A stretch of DNA of 64,000 nucleotides from positions 1-64,000 of the forward strand of contig CAVZRW010000016.1 in assembly GCA_963777855.1 (NCBI GenBank), read 5' to 3'. The notes beneath the pieces are model-generated. The model saw only the letters and a list, made by a program, of their open reading frames with translations. It was not told the origin of the DNA and ran no database searches. The position numbers and the translations under genes were made by a program. Source of the stretch: Prado023 sp963777855. Lineage in GTDB: Bacteria; Actinomycetota; Actinomycetes; S36-B12; CAIYMF01. Positions 11,100-20,400 of the stretch are shown here, one piece after another; position 1 is the stretch's first letter, and every line of letters starts with the position of its first letter.

Positions 11100-11516
11100 T
11101 GCCCAACGACGGACCGGTGGACGACGGGCGACCTCTGGGTGGGGTGCCGACACGTAACGGGGGCGTGGCCGCGCTGTGGAGCTGGGGATGGGTCAAACAG
11201 CCGCGCGAGCTGCCCGCGGCGGGGCGGGCATCGGTTGGGGTGGTCGTTACCCGCTGGGGGTTGAAGGCGGCGAACATCTTGGCGACCGATCTCTCAACGG
11301 GCCGCGGGCAGCTGACTGCCGTGGCCCATACCGGCCCAGAAGGATGCGCATCGAACCTGAAGGCGCTTCACTCAGAGGCCAGCGGGCCCACTGCTGCTGC
11401 GCGGCGGTCCCTGGGAGCGCAGTGACACCGGCTGATGAACCGCCGCCGAAGCGGGCGCGGCCAGCGGCTGGTCTGCACCGCCCACCAGCTGGGCGTGGCC
11501 TCCGGACTGGGTCGCC
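11100..11516. other. Gene-poor stretch
   Basis: No open frame here shows a recognisable domain or ribosome binding site. It lies just outside the attachment site and may be decayed chromosomal sequence. Confidence 0.4.
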
Positions 11517-11672
11517 GTGTCCGCGGGTGCGGCGGACCTGGCCTCTCGGGTCTCGATCGCGCTGGCCGGTGCGACCGGGCTGCTCGCACTCAGCGTGGTC
11601 GTGGTCCTGGTCGTTCTCGCCCGGGCCACCGGCAGGCCAATGGCCCTTCACCCGCGCCCCTGGGGGGAGTAG
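11517..11672 (+). CDS. Possible small single-pass membrane protein
   Basis: A 51-residue frame from GTG ends in TAG at 11670-11672. It encodes one clear hydrophobic helix (GLLALSVVVVLVVLA) followed by a short polar tail. There is no good Shine-Dalgarno at the GTG, and the frame is open further upstream, so the start is uncertain. It lies 32 bp before the methyltransferase gene. I do not recognise the family; it could be a remnant. Confidence 0.3.
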   Translation: MSAGAADLASRVSIALAGATGLLALSVVVVLVVLARATGRPMALHPRPWGE

Positions 11673-11704
11673 GTCTAGATATGGAGAGCGAAGGAGGCTG
11701 TGGG

Positions 11705-12340
11705 ATGGACGTCCGCAGGATGTTGTGGTGGCCGTTCTTCGGGAAGCCGAGTGGGCCGCTCGGGGAGTTGGGTGCGCGGCTGATGCCATCTATCAACGGG
11801 GACACCTACCGGCAGGTGGCTGACGAGCTGGGGCTGCAGGGCGACGACGACGTGCTCGACGTGGGCTGTGGTGCGGCGGTCCTGCTCGCCGACCACGCCG
11901 CCAAGGTTCGCTATGTCGCGGGGCTGGATGCGTCTGGGATCCAGCTGGGGAAGGCTCGCTCCCGGCTCGCGGACCGGCTGGCGGCCGGGTCGGCGGAGCT
12001 GGTCAAGGGCGATATGGGTTCGCTGCCATGGGAGGACGGCCGGTTCAGTGCTGTGGCCGCGGTCAACGTGCTGAAGTTCGCCCCGGATCCCCCGGGGGCG
12101 TTGCAGGAGATGGCTCGCGTGCTGCGCGGGGGTGGGCGGATCGTGATCACGATCGATGACTTCTCCAAGCAGTCGTGGGGCGGTACGGAACGCTCGGGTG
12201 AGGCGGACGCGTTCGGCCAGTGGCAGTGGACCGACACCGACATCCGGCACCTGCTGGAGGACGCGGGCTTCAGCGACGTCCGTGGCAGCGCGCTGCCCAG
12301 CAAGCTGGGTCTGTTCCTGGTCCGCGGAACCAAGCATTAG
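11705..12340 (+). CDS. Class I SAM-dependent methyltransferase
   Basis: The ATG at 11705 follows GAAGGAGG. The 211-residue protein has the Rossmann methyltransferase motif I, VLDVGCG, at residues 50-56. An acidic loop follows (GLDASGIQL), then a motif II-like DMGSLPWEDGRFSAV and post-motif LRGGGRIVITI. This is the ubiE/Methyltransf_11 architecture, which transfers a methyl group from S-adenosylmethionine to a small molecule. The substrate cannot be read from the sequence. The NmrA-like gene follows 23 bp downstream on the same strand, so the two are probably co-transcribed. The protein is soluble, with no signal peptide. Confidence 0.8.
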   Translation: MDVRRMLWWPFFGKPSGPLGELGARLMPSINGDTYRQVADELGLQGDDDVLDVGCGAAVLLADHAAKVRYVAGLDASGIQLGKARSRLADRLAAGSAELVKGDMGSLPWEDGRFSAVAAVNVLKFAPDPPGALQEMARVLRGGGRIVITIDDFSKQSWGGTERSGEADAFGQWQWTDTDIRHLLEDAGFSDVRGSALPSKLGLFLVRGTKH

Positions 12341-12363
12341 TCGTGGCAGGGAGTGTGGCAGCG

Positions 12364-13227
12364 ATGATCCTGGTATGTGGTGCGACAGGTGACTTGGGCG
12401 GCCGGATCGTTCGGTTGCTGTTGGGCAGTGGGCAGCGCGTCCGGTCGCTGGTGCGTCCGGGATCGGACGCCGCGGCGTTGCTGGAGGCAGGGGCCGAGGT
12501 GGTCCGGGGAGACCTGCGGGAGCCCGCGACCCTGGAACCGGCGGTGTCCGGGGTCGACACGGTCATCACCACCGCAAATGCGAACCGCGCCGCGGTGGAC
12601 GTCGCCGGCAACCGGAACCTGATCGACGCCGCGCAGCAGGCAGGGGTGCGCCGCTTCGTGTACGTGTCCGCGGCATACATGGGCGAGGAGTTCGCCCGGA
12701 CCGGCCCGTTGATGGCGGGCAAGTGGCAGACCGAGAAGGTCCTGCGGGCGTCCTCGCTGCCCTTCGTGATCGTGCGCCCCGACATGTTCCAGGAGTCGTG
12801 GCTGGGCCCGCCGCTCTTCAACCCCCAGAAGGCGACTGCCATGGTCACCGGGCGCGGCGAGACGCCGCACCGCTATGTGGCGATCGATGACGTCGCCGCC
12901 CTGTGCGCCCATCTGGCCGGCACGCCCGACCCACCCGATGTGGTCGAGTTCGGCGGGCCCGAGGCACTGACTCCGATGCAGGTCGTGGCGGCCTACGAGG
13001 CGGCCACGGGCAAGACGTTCAAGGTCCGCCACGTGCCCCGCGCGATGCTGTCGGTCGGGCATCTGCTGATGTCGCGGGTGCAACCGGACATCGCCACGGG
13101 GTTTGGCATGGAGTTGTTCTTCGACGGCCATCCCTCGGCGTGGGACGACGCGGCGCTGCGTGACGCGGGCATCGACCCGCGGCCCGCCAGCCAGTTCATC
13201 ACCCGCACCGCTGAGGCGCTGGTCTGA
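12364..13227 (+). CDS. NmrA/SDR-type NAD(P)-binding oxidoreductase
   Basis: 287 residues beginning MILVCGATGDLGG, a GxxGxxG dinucleotide-binding loop at residues 6-12. YVSAAYMG and KWQTEKVLRAS follow, as in atypical short-chain reductases of the NmrA/NAD(P)H-binding group. An in-frame GTG at 12355 is an alternative start, but the family normally begins just before the glycine loop. Such proteins act as quinone or ubiquinone-related reductases or as redox-sensing regulators. The pairing with the upstream methyltransferase hints at a small-molecule modification pathway (inference). Confidence 0.8.
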   Translation: MILVCGATGDLGGRIVRLLLGSGQRVRSLVRPGSDAAALLEAGAEVVRGDLREPATLEPAVSGVDTVITTANANRAAVDVAGNRNLIDAAQQAGVRRFVYVSAAYMGEEFARTGPLMAGKWQTEKVLRASSLPFVIVRPDMFQESWLGPPLFNPQKATAMVTGRGETPHRYVAIDDVAALCAHLAGTPDPPDVVEFGGPEALTPMQVVAAYEAATGKTFKVRHVPRAMLSVGHLLMSRVQPDIATGFGMELFFDGHPSAWDDAALRDAGIDPRPASQFITRTAEALV

Positions 13228-13288
13228 CCAGAGCCGCGCGCGAGTCCGTCCCGGCCGCGCGGTACACGTCGGCCACGGGCCGGGGCGG

Positions 13289-14141
13289 CTACGCGGCCTC
13301 GGCCTCCCGGATGAACTCGGTGATCGCGGCCGTGCCCACCTCGGGCTGCTCCACCAGCACGAAGTGCCCGGCACCGGGGATCGCCAGAACGCGGGCGCCA
13401 GGGATGGCCCGCTCGGCCTTCTCGGCCTCGACGTCGGCCTCGGGATCCTCCGCGCCGTAGATGGCCAGGGTGGGCGCCTGGATCTGGGCCAACATCTCGA
13501 CCGGGCTACCCGGGGAAGCCGAACACGGCGCGCAGCATCGGCACCGCCTCGGGCACGAACTGCTCGGCGAACCGCTGCCGCCAGTACGCGCGGTCCGCCG
13601 CCCGGGTCGGATCGGCCGCGAAGGTCGACCCGAACATCGTCCGCATGGTCAAACCTGCGACCTGCTGCCGAACCGCGGTGCCGACCGGGCCCAGGGGGTT
13701 CGTGAGGCGGATCAGCCCCACGGACAGGTTGAACGGCAGCATCTCCACGCGGGTCAGCGGCCGCACCGTCACGCCGATCATGGTCAACGACCGGACCCGA
13801 TCCGGGTGACGCGCAGCGACCCGCATCCCGACCATCGCGCCGATCGACACCCCGACCCAGTGGAACGGGTCGACCTCCAACTGGTCCAGCAGCGCGACCG
13901 CATCCTCGTACAGACCCTCGACCCCCATCCGCTGCGGATCGGGTTGCGGCATCCCGAACCCGCTGTCGCCCTGCCCCCGGTGGTCATAGCGGATGCACCG
14001 GTGATCACCGCGCAGCGCGGCCACTGGCGGGTCGAACAACTCCCGGTTCGTGAATAGGGCCGGGGAGAACACCACCGTCTCGGATCCTGCGCCGACCTCC
14101 TCAACCGTCAACTCAGCGCCGTTCACCGACGCCGTCCACAC
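13289..14141 (-). CDS. Alpha/beta hydrolase (one frame break)
   Basis: The proposed start is a GTG at 14141 after GGAAGGTGG; the frame is open to 14288, so the start is not certain. The protein has CIRYDHRGQGDSG, the nucleophile elbow GVSIGA (Ser about residue 99), and after a break a C-terminal APTLAIYGAEDPEAD with the catalytic-His segment GAGHFVLVEQP. These are the features of a 3-oxoadipate enol-lactonase/haloperoxidase-like hydrolase. The two halves lie in different frames that meet near 13500 (a run of C and G), so one indel separates them. It is convergent with the NmrA-like gene. The substrate is unknown. Confidence 0.75.
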
Positions 14142-14662
14142 CCGCGCCTCGGATCCACCTTCCTGACCGTCATCGGACCCACCTCCCACATCCGAGACTG
14201 GCTCGATCCCCACCGGCTCGGTAGAGCCGATCGGCCCGCCGGGGATGCCCGTCACCTCAGAGCGAGTGCACGGCTGACCCAGTAGCACGCTTGTTCAGTG
14301 GGAGGTGATGCTCTCGTTCAACCGGAGGCTGCGGCCCCCAGCCGGCAGCACCGTGGAGTGCCTGTCTGGGCCACAACCGGACCCCTTTCGGTCCAGTCGT
14401 ACCCGGTCCCACTTCGCCACGTACCGTCCCGGTCTGAGGCGGCTGCCCCACACCGCCGCGAACAGCGCGCCTCGCAACGGCGGCGGTGCGGGGCCGTTGC
14501 GAGGGTCTTGTCGCTCGGCAGCATCGTCGGCGGCAGGACCCCCAACAACCGAGCATGGGTCGAGGGGATCCGAACCCTGACCCGCCAGTATCAAGGTCCA
14601 GGTTGCACTGCCGCCCGCCCAGATCGGGCTGGTTCCCCGCGGGATGTCGCGGCGGGGGTCGG
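14142..14662. other. No convincing gene; start of a repeat-flanked segment
   Basis: Several frames are open because of the base composition, but none shows a domain. The stretch includes the first copy of a degenerate direct repeat (14281-14328). It also includes a tRNA-like T-arm at about 14560-14590 that does not fold into a full tRNA. Confidence 0.4.
14281..14328 (+). repeat. Degenerate direct repeat, copy 1
   Basis: AGTAGCACGCTTGTTCAGTG and the following 28 bp resemble the sequence at 15401-15449, with roughly three quarters of bases alike. The two copies bracket vapBC. Confidence 0.4.
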
Positions 14663-15043
14663 CTACCGGAGCAGGCGCACTCGGATGGGTAGGTCGAGGG
14701 CGGCCCATGCGCGGTCGGCAGTCAGCACCTCGGGCGGGTTGCTTCGGACTGTCAGGGCCAAGCAGCATCGATCGCCCAGCGACAGCCGTGTGCCGCCGTC
14801 GAGCGATCGCATCGCGCCGGCGAGCTCGGCGTCGGCTTCGGTGACGGGTTCGATGACCACGCCGGCGGCGGTGAGAAGCCCCCGAACACGGCTGACGTCG
14901 ACCTTTGCGTCGACCAGCTTGCCGATCACCTCGGCGAGGTTCGCCGCTCCCAGGCGCGCGGACCCAAGCGCGTCAGCGACGACCGACGCGCCTGGTTCGT
15001 CGTGTACGAGGGCCAGCACCGCCGACGCGTCGAGGACGGTCAT
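14663..15043 (-). CDS. vapC: VapC-type PIN-domain ribonuclease toxin
   Basis: 126 residues starting MTVLDASAVLALV. The four acidic PIN residues are visible: D5, E38 (NLAEVIGKL), D91 (SLGDRCCLAL) and D110 (VLTADRAW). These bind Mg2+ in VapC endoribonucleases, which cleave tRNA or rRNA until blocked by VapB. The ATG overlaps the upstream vapB stop in an ATGA junction, the classic coupled toxin-antitoxin arrangement. All catalytic residues are intact, so the toxin should be active. The RNA target is unknown. Confidence 0.88.
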   Translation of the reverse strand: MTVLDASAVLALVHDEPGASVVADALGSARLGAANLAEVIGKLVDAKVDVSRVRGLLTAAGVVIEPVTEADAELAGAMRSLDGGTRLSLGDRCCLALTVRSNPPEVLTADRAWAALDLPIRVRLLR

Positions 15044-15285
15044 TCGCCGACTTCGGCTGCGCGGCGACGCTCGCTGAGCAACTCGTCGACCAGCGACCGC
15101 GTCCTGGGCACCTGCGCGGTCAGGCCGCGGAGCTCGGAGGCTGCGTCCTGCGGCCGTTCCAGCACGAGGCTGTGGCCGACCAGGCTCAGGTGCAACTGGT
15201 CTCCGGGGGCGAGTCCCAAGGCGCGCCGAACCTCTGCCGGGATGACCAGTCGCCCTTGCTGGCCCAGTACCAATGTGGCATTCAT
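15040..15285 (-). CDS. vapB: VapB-type AbrB/SpoVT antitoxin
   Basis: 81 residues. The N-terminus (LVLGQQGRLVIPAEVRRALGLAPGD) is a swapped-hairpin AbrB/MazE DNA-binding domain. The charged C-terminus (LVDELLSERRRAAEVGE) is the part expected to wrap around the toxin. It is the first gene of the vapBC pair, and its stop overlaps the vapC start by 4 bp. It probably represses its own promoter; an inverted repeat spans its start codon. Confidence 0.87.
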   Translation of the reverse strand: MNATLVLGQQGRLVIPAEVRRALGLAPGDQLHLSLVGHSLVLERPQDAASELRGLTAQVPRTRSLVDELLSERRRAAEVGE

Positions 15286-15300
15286 GAGGCAAGGATGCCA
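15276..15300. promoter_or_regulatory. Candidate VapBC autoregulatory operator
   Basis: TGGCAT and ATGCCA form an inverted repeat with a 13-bp spacer that straddles the vapB start codon (15285). The position suits autorepression by the AbrB-fold antitoxin. Inferred from symmetry and position only. Confidence 0.4.
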
Positions 15301-15400
15301 CGGATGGTCAATTCGTGCCATAGCTACTGGCCACGGCCCACCCGCGAACCGCGTCATAGCGCCGCGAGATCCCGCAAGTTCGACTATCGACTGGCAGCGC

Positions 15401-15449
15401 TCAGTAGGACGCTTGCTCAGCGGGACGATGACGCACTCGTTCGACTCGA
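15401..15449 (+). repeat. Degenerate direct repeat, copy 2
   Basis: AGTAGGACGCTTGCTCAGCG and the following bases resemble copy 1 at 14281. The copies are 1120 bp apart in the same orientation, one on each side of vapBC. Confidence 0.4.
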
Positions 15450-15565
15450 TGTCGCGGTAGGCATAGCCCATCGAGCGGGCTCACCACAGAACCCCGAAAG
15501 CGGGACCTTCTGCACTGTCCGTGGGGAACGGATTCCTGTGAGGCTGGAGGGAGGAGGTGGTCGGG

Positions 15566-16153
15566 ATGACGCGCGCGCTGGAAGCCTTGCTCATCAGTCT
15601 GCCGCTGCTGGTGTGCGGCGTGGTTGTACTGGTCAGGCGCCGACGGGGCGAGCGCATGACAGGCATGTATCTGCTGGGGCTGCTGGGGATGGTCGGGATG
15701 GCGGGCTTCTGGTGGTACTACGCCGGCGTACCGGACGGCGGTCCCGAGGCGGCGTGGCTCGTGGGACTGGTCGCAGCCCTGGTCGCGGTCGTCGTGGCCG
15801 CATCGCCGCGGTGGGGCGCGCGGACCGTGTTGGCCAGCGCTGTCGTCGCACCGTTCGCCTTCCTGGCCTTCACCGCGTCTCTGTACGCCTTCGGCGAGGG
15901 GGCCATCGACGAGTTCGGGGAGCAGTACCCGTTCCTGGTGATGGCGGCGCTCAGCCTCCTGGCCTCGGGGATCTACGTGGTCCCGGCGCTGGTCATCTGG
16001 GTGCTCCTGCGGGAGGGCAACAAGCCAGCCGTGACCGCCGCGCCCGGGTGGTACCCGGATCCCGGCGATGCCGGGCGACGTCGGTTCTGGGACGGCACGG
16101 CGTGGACCGACCAGGCGGCGCCCGCCGAGGAGGCGCCCCACCGCACGGCGTGA
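15566..16153 (+). CDS. DUF2510 multi-pass membrane protein
   Basis: 195 residues from ATG 15566, preceded by GGAGGAGG; an in-frame GTG at 15557 is possible. Five or so hydrophobic helices fill residues 5-150. The C-terminus carries the DUF2510 motif APGWYPDPGDAGRRRFWDGT followed by AWTDQ. DUF2510 is an actinobacterial domain usually found on the cytoplasmic side of membrane proteins, with no fixed biochemical role. It stands alone between vapBC and a gene remnant. Confidence 0.8.
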   Translation: MTRALEALLISLPLLVCGVVVLVRRRRGERMTGMYLLGLLGMVGMAGFWWYYAGVPDGGPEAAWLVGLVAALVAVVVAASPRWGARTVLASAVVAPFAFLAFTASLYAFGEGAIDEFGEQYPFLVMAALSLLASGIYVVPALVIWVLLREGNKPAVTAAPGWYPDPGDAGRRRFWDGTAWTDQAAPAEEAPHRTA

Positions 16154-16275
16154 GCCAACGGGAGTTGCACACCCTCTGGTACGAAGCGTCCCCTGAAGCG
16201 GCAGGCAGCCAGGTCCTGGGCACATGAGGCGTTCATCTCGGGAACGTGGCCTCAGGGGGAGGGCGCTGCTCGGTG

Positions 16276-16557
16276 TCACTGAGCAATCTCGGTTACGGCA
16301 TCGGCGAGTACCTGGTCGTCGACCGGACGTTCGGCGTCGGCGGCGGCGTCCAGGGCTTCCCGGGGTACCGGGAGGTCCCGGGCGTACAGGCCCAGCAGGG
16401 CGCGTCGGGCGAACTCGTCGTGCAGCGGGATCTCGACGGCAAGGTCCACCAGCCCCGGGCGCTGGCTCCCCTGTGTCACCTGCTGCCGGTCAAGAAGGAG
16501 CCGCGCCTCTACATCCGGCGAACGCCTGCCTGAAGTCCAGCGCCATCGACCTGCCAC
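16276..16557 (-). pseudogene. C-terminal remnant of an AAA+ ATPase
   Basis: The segment RPGLVDLAVEIPL, then RRALLGLYARDL, matches the region after sensor II in Cdc48/VAT-like AAA ATPases (family: RPGRVDxAVEIPLPD). It is followed directly by PVDDQVLADAVTEIAQ and a stop, with the intervening helical part missing. No Walker motifs are present. It appears to be the truncated 3' end of a larger gene, consistent with the decayed character of this zone. Confidence 0.45.
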
Positions 16558-16716
16558 CCCACCCCACCCGTGAGCCGGATGGTCTACGCGGCTCGCGACG
16601 TGCGCCCGTTTCCCGCAGCCCAGATTCGGAGGTCGGACAACCGCATCGCTGCCTCTCCGAGTTCCCCACGCGCGGACCAGTGGACCTGCTCCCAGCCGGG
16701 GTCGGTGGTGTGCGGG

Positions 16717-17082
16717 CTACCTGGGCGTGGTGCCAGTCCGCCACGCAGGAGGGATGCGCCCCTTCGGCCGGCCGAAGAGCACGACGGGCAGCCACAGTAC
16801 GAAGAACACTCCGCTGATCCCGATGAACACCCACGAGACAGTCTCGTTGAACGGTGAGAACAGCGCTGCGATAGACGCGGTGCCAAGCATCGGGCTGCTC
16901 AACGGAAGACCCCAGGCGAGGTGCCGCCACGTCGACGGTTTGAACGGCCACCCCGGAGGGGGCTCATCGGGACTCACGTTCGAGGTGCCGTTCCACCACC
17001 GAGGAAGTTGAGTGGCCATGAGCACGCACGCGACCAGCAGCAGCGCGGCCGCCGCGAGCCGTAGCGGACCTGCCTCAGTCAA
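16717..17082 (-). CDS. Small three-helix membrane protein, possible partner of the glycine-rich peptide
   Basis: 121 residues from a TTG start (17082) with AGGAGG 6 bp upstream, inside the end of the preceding gene. Hydrophobic helices lie at about residues 8-25, 60-75 and 82-104; the last is VSWVFIGISGVFFVLWLPVV. The gene overlaps the upstream glycine-rich peptide gene by 8 bp, so the two are translationally coupled. I do not recognise the family. The size, topology and coupling resemble immunity proteins of class II bacteriocins, but this is inference only. Confidence 0.6.
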   Translation of the reverse strand: MTEAGPLRLAAAALLLVACVLMATQLPRWWNGTSNVSPDEPPPGWPFKPSTWRHLAWGLPLSSPMLGTASIAALFSPFNETVSWVFIGISGVFFVLWLPVVLFGRPKGRIPPAWRTGTTPR

Positions 17083-17323
17083 ACCATCCTCCTACCCACC
17101 CGCCGACATTCTCCCCGATCCAGCTGCCCACGCCACCGCCGAGGACCGCGCCACCGCCGATGAGGACCGGGCACGTCGCCGCGCCGAGCCCGAACGTGGT
17201 GCCGGCCAGCGCCCCGCAGGCGGCTCCACCGAGGGCAGCACCTGCGGCACCGCCGGCGTAGCCCCCAGCGAGCGCACCGACACCCGCTCCGACCGCCCTG
17301 AGGGACAGGTCGGGTTTGGACAC
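17075..17323 (-). CDS. Glycine-zipper small protein, bacteriocin-like
   Basis: 82 residues from a GTG start at 17323 (no strong Shine-Dalgarno). Glycine makes up 26 residues, arranged as repeated GxxxG/GG zippers from residue 12 to the end, with two cysteines and an aromatic C-terminus (GGWVGGWFD). The N-terminal MSKPDLSL is short and polar. A double-glycine site (VGALAGG) could be a leader-processing point. Such composition is typical of pore-forming class II bacteriocins or of membrane-inserting glycine-zipper proteins. No exporter gene is adjacent. A structural membrane peptide is the main alternative. Confidence 0.5.
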   Translation of the reverse strand: MSKPDLSLRAVGAGVGALAGGYAGGAAGAALGGAACGALAGTTFGLGAATCPVLIGGGAVLGGGVGSWIGENVGGWVGGWFD

Positions 17324-17417
17324 ATGGCGGCCTCGGGACCTTGGCCACTACCGCGTGTCATGCGGCGCGGTGTGCGATGAAGTGCTGTTCACACACCGTT
17401 CGTGAGGGAGCCACGAC

Positions 17418-20400
17418 ATGGGCGTGCTGGGACTGGTGGGGCTGTGGCCGGTGGTCACGCCCGCGTTCGGTGGTGAGGATCCGATCCTGGGCCGGGACTG
17501 GCATCACCAGGTGATCACCTGGCGGGCCGCCCGTGCAGCAGGGTGGACCACCTCCGGGCTGCGGCCGAGGAAGACGAGAATTCGGCAGGTGCGTCGTTGG
17601 CGTGGCACGCCGACTACGTGGACAGCTACTTGTACAACCCCTTGTGGTGGGCGGGCGGTGGCCTGGATCGGTTCAAGGTCGCGCTGTTCCACCACGACGA
17701 GCTGGTGAAGCTGCACTTCGACGACCTGAACTCCACCCGCCAGATCCTGCTCGCCTGGGATCGCTACCTGGCGGGCACGGTGGCCGGCATCCTGTGGGCT
17801 GCGGGCCGCGACGACGTGCCGGCGGCCCGCAACATCACCGGTGCGGGGCTGCACGCGCTGCAGGACTTCTACTCGCACTCGAACTGGATGGACGCCCCGG
17901 AACGACGCGGGCAGACCTGGTGGACGGCGCGGGGCAGCGGGCCGACGGACCCCCGCCCGGCCCTGCACCTGTACACCGGCTGCTACGAGACCGCCGAGCA
18001 GCTGGCGTTCAAGCCGCACGGCAAGATCGCGTTGGACTGTGCGGCGATGCGCAACCTGCTGCCCGCTCAGCTGATGGACATCCTGGCCAGCCCGGGCTCT
18101 CCCCTGTCCAACACGTCGGTGATGCGCCGCTGGCGGGAGTGCAAGACGGCGGTGGCCCCGCCGGCACCCGAGGTGCTGGGCGTGAAGCTGCCGAAGAACG
18201 TGGCCCTGGTGCAGCCGATCGGGATCGCCCTGGACAACACCTGGCTGACCGCGCTGGCGGTGAAGGGACCCCGGGACCTGCCGGACCGCGACATCGATCG
18301 ACCCGTCGCGTTCTTCCACCTGACGCGGGACCTGGCGGTGGCGCACAGCGCCCAGTGGCTGCGCCAGTTGGACGCGATCACGACCGCGGCCGGGATCGGC
18401 GCGTTCTGGTCGCGGGTGAAGACCCAGCCGCGGGACGCCGACCAGGATCGGCTGCAGTACGAGGTGCGGGGCAAGACCCCGTTCGGGTTCCTGACCGCCG
18501 GGTCCTACCCGCCGAAGCCGGACGCCTCCGACGAGGGCTGGTTCCTGCGCCTGGAGATCGCCACCGCGCCCGGCCCGGTCTCGGGCACGAATGCCGATAT
18601 CTACGCCGAGATCGCCGGGACCCGCTACCTGCTGGACCACATGCACGAACGCACCCCGGACGGCGACCTCGGGGAGCATCGGATCTTCGAGTACGACGAC
18701 TTCCAGCCCGGGGACCGGGACAGCTACCTGGTGGGGCCGCTGGACGCGGTGCCGACGAGCCTGACGCTGGTCAACGACGACGCCGGAGTGGGCGACATCC
18801 TGCACGGCGCGTGGTCGGACCTGTGCGGCGCGGTCGAGAGCCTGAACCAGACCCTGGTGGACGCGGTGCTCACCCTGGTCGCCGGGCACGCCGACTACAT
18901 CGGCTGGAAGTCGTGCAGCTGGGACTGGGCAACGCTGTCAGGCATGGCCGCCGGCGGCGGCCCGACGACCGTGGACCTGCGAATCGACGGGGGAGGGGAG
19001 GGCGTGCACCGCCTGCGTGGGGTGCTGGACGCCGTTCCACGGGGCGACGGGCTGCGGGTCGGCGTGGCGATCACCGAGCACGACTGCCTGCGGGAGAGCG
19101 GGGCTGATCGTGGATCGGACTCCGATGAGCCGTTCTTCGTGCTGAGCGCGCACTCACCGGCTGCATCCCAGACCGGCTGGTCTGCGATCGGGCCGCTGAA
19201 CGACGTCGATTCCGGTGAGCACCGCGACGTCGACCAGCTACGGCCACGATCACTGGTGGCTCGTCCAGCCCAAGGGCAGCGGCCAGCAGGTGAAAGCCCT
19301 GGGAGACTCGGCGCAGGTCAGCGGGGTGAGACGAGCCAGCCGAACCTTCACCGGCAACTTCACCGGCACCGCGCCCAACAGAACCGAGGTGCTGTGCTAC
19401 AGCGATGCCGACGACAACTGGTGGGTCGGCCGATTCGACGGGACGGCATTGAACTGGAGCTGGCGCGGGAAGACCTCGGCGTTCGGGACCTGACTCGTCC
19501 GGCGATCCGGTTCTTCACCGGCGACTTCACCGGCGGTGGGCGCACCGAGGTGTTGTTCTACTGCGCCGACGATGGCAACTGGTGGCTGGCCAAGGATGAC
19601 GGGGTCATGCTGCAGTGGAGCCACCACGGCAACAGTGCGGCGTTCGGGAACCTGACCCGTCCGGCGATCCGGTTCTTCACCGGCGACTTCACCGGCGGTG
19701 GGCGCACCGAGGTGTTGTTCTACTGCGCCAACGACGGCAACTGGTGGCTGGCCCGCGACGATGGCACCCAACTTCAGTGGAGCCACCACGGCAACAGTGC
19801 GGCGTTCGGGAACCTGACCCGTCCGGCGATCCGGTTCTTCACCGGCGACTTCACCGGCGGTGGGCGCACCGAGGTGTTGTTCTACTGCGCCAACGACGGC
19901 AACTGGTGGCTGGCCCGCGACGATGGCACCCACCTGGAGTGGTCCGTCGCCGGCAACACCAAGGGCCTCGGTGACCTGACCCGCCCGGCGATCCGGCTGT
20001 TCACCGGGGACTTCACCGGCGCTGGGCGCACGCAGGTGCTGCTCTACTGCGCCAACAAGGTGGGGGGCTGGATGATCGCCAGCCACGACGGCGCTGCCCT
20101 GCAGTGGTCCTTCTGCGGGGACTACAAGGAACTCGGCGACCTGACCCGGCCGTCGATCCGGTTCCTGACCGGAGACGTGCGGGGCACGGGGCACGCTCAA
20201 CTGCTGTTCTACAACGCCTACGCGCACCGCTGGTACGTCGCCGAGATGGTGGCGGACAAGCTGATCGTGACTGGATTGCCGGCATGGGGAGGTCTGGGCG
20301 AGCTGACCCGTCCTGACCGGGACATCCTGGTCGGCGACTTCGCCGGGCTCGGGCGTGACCAGATCCTCGTCAGGATGCCGATGCTGACTGTCGACGTCCC

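Noticed and set aside
14555..14620. A tRNA on the minus strand (T-arm-like GGTTCGGATCCC sequence)
   Set aside because: The stem has mismatches, there is no matching 5' acceptor within 90 bases, and no anticodon arm. It could be a decayed fragment but cannot be supported.
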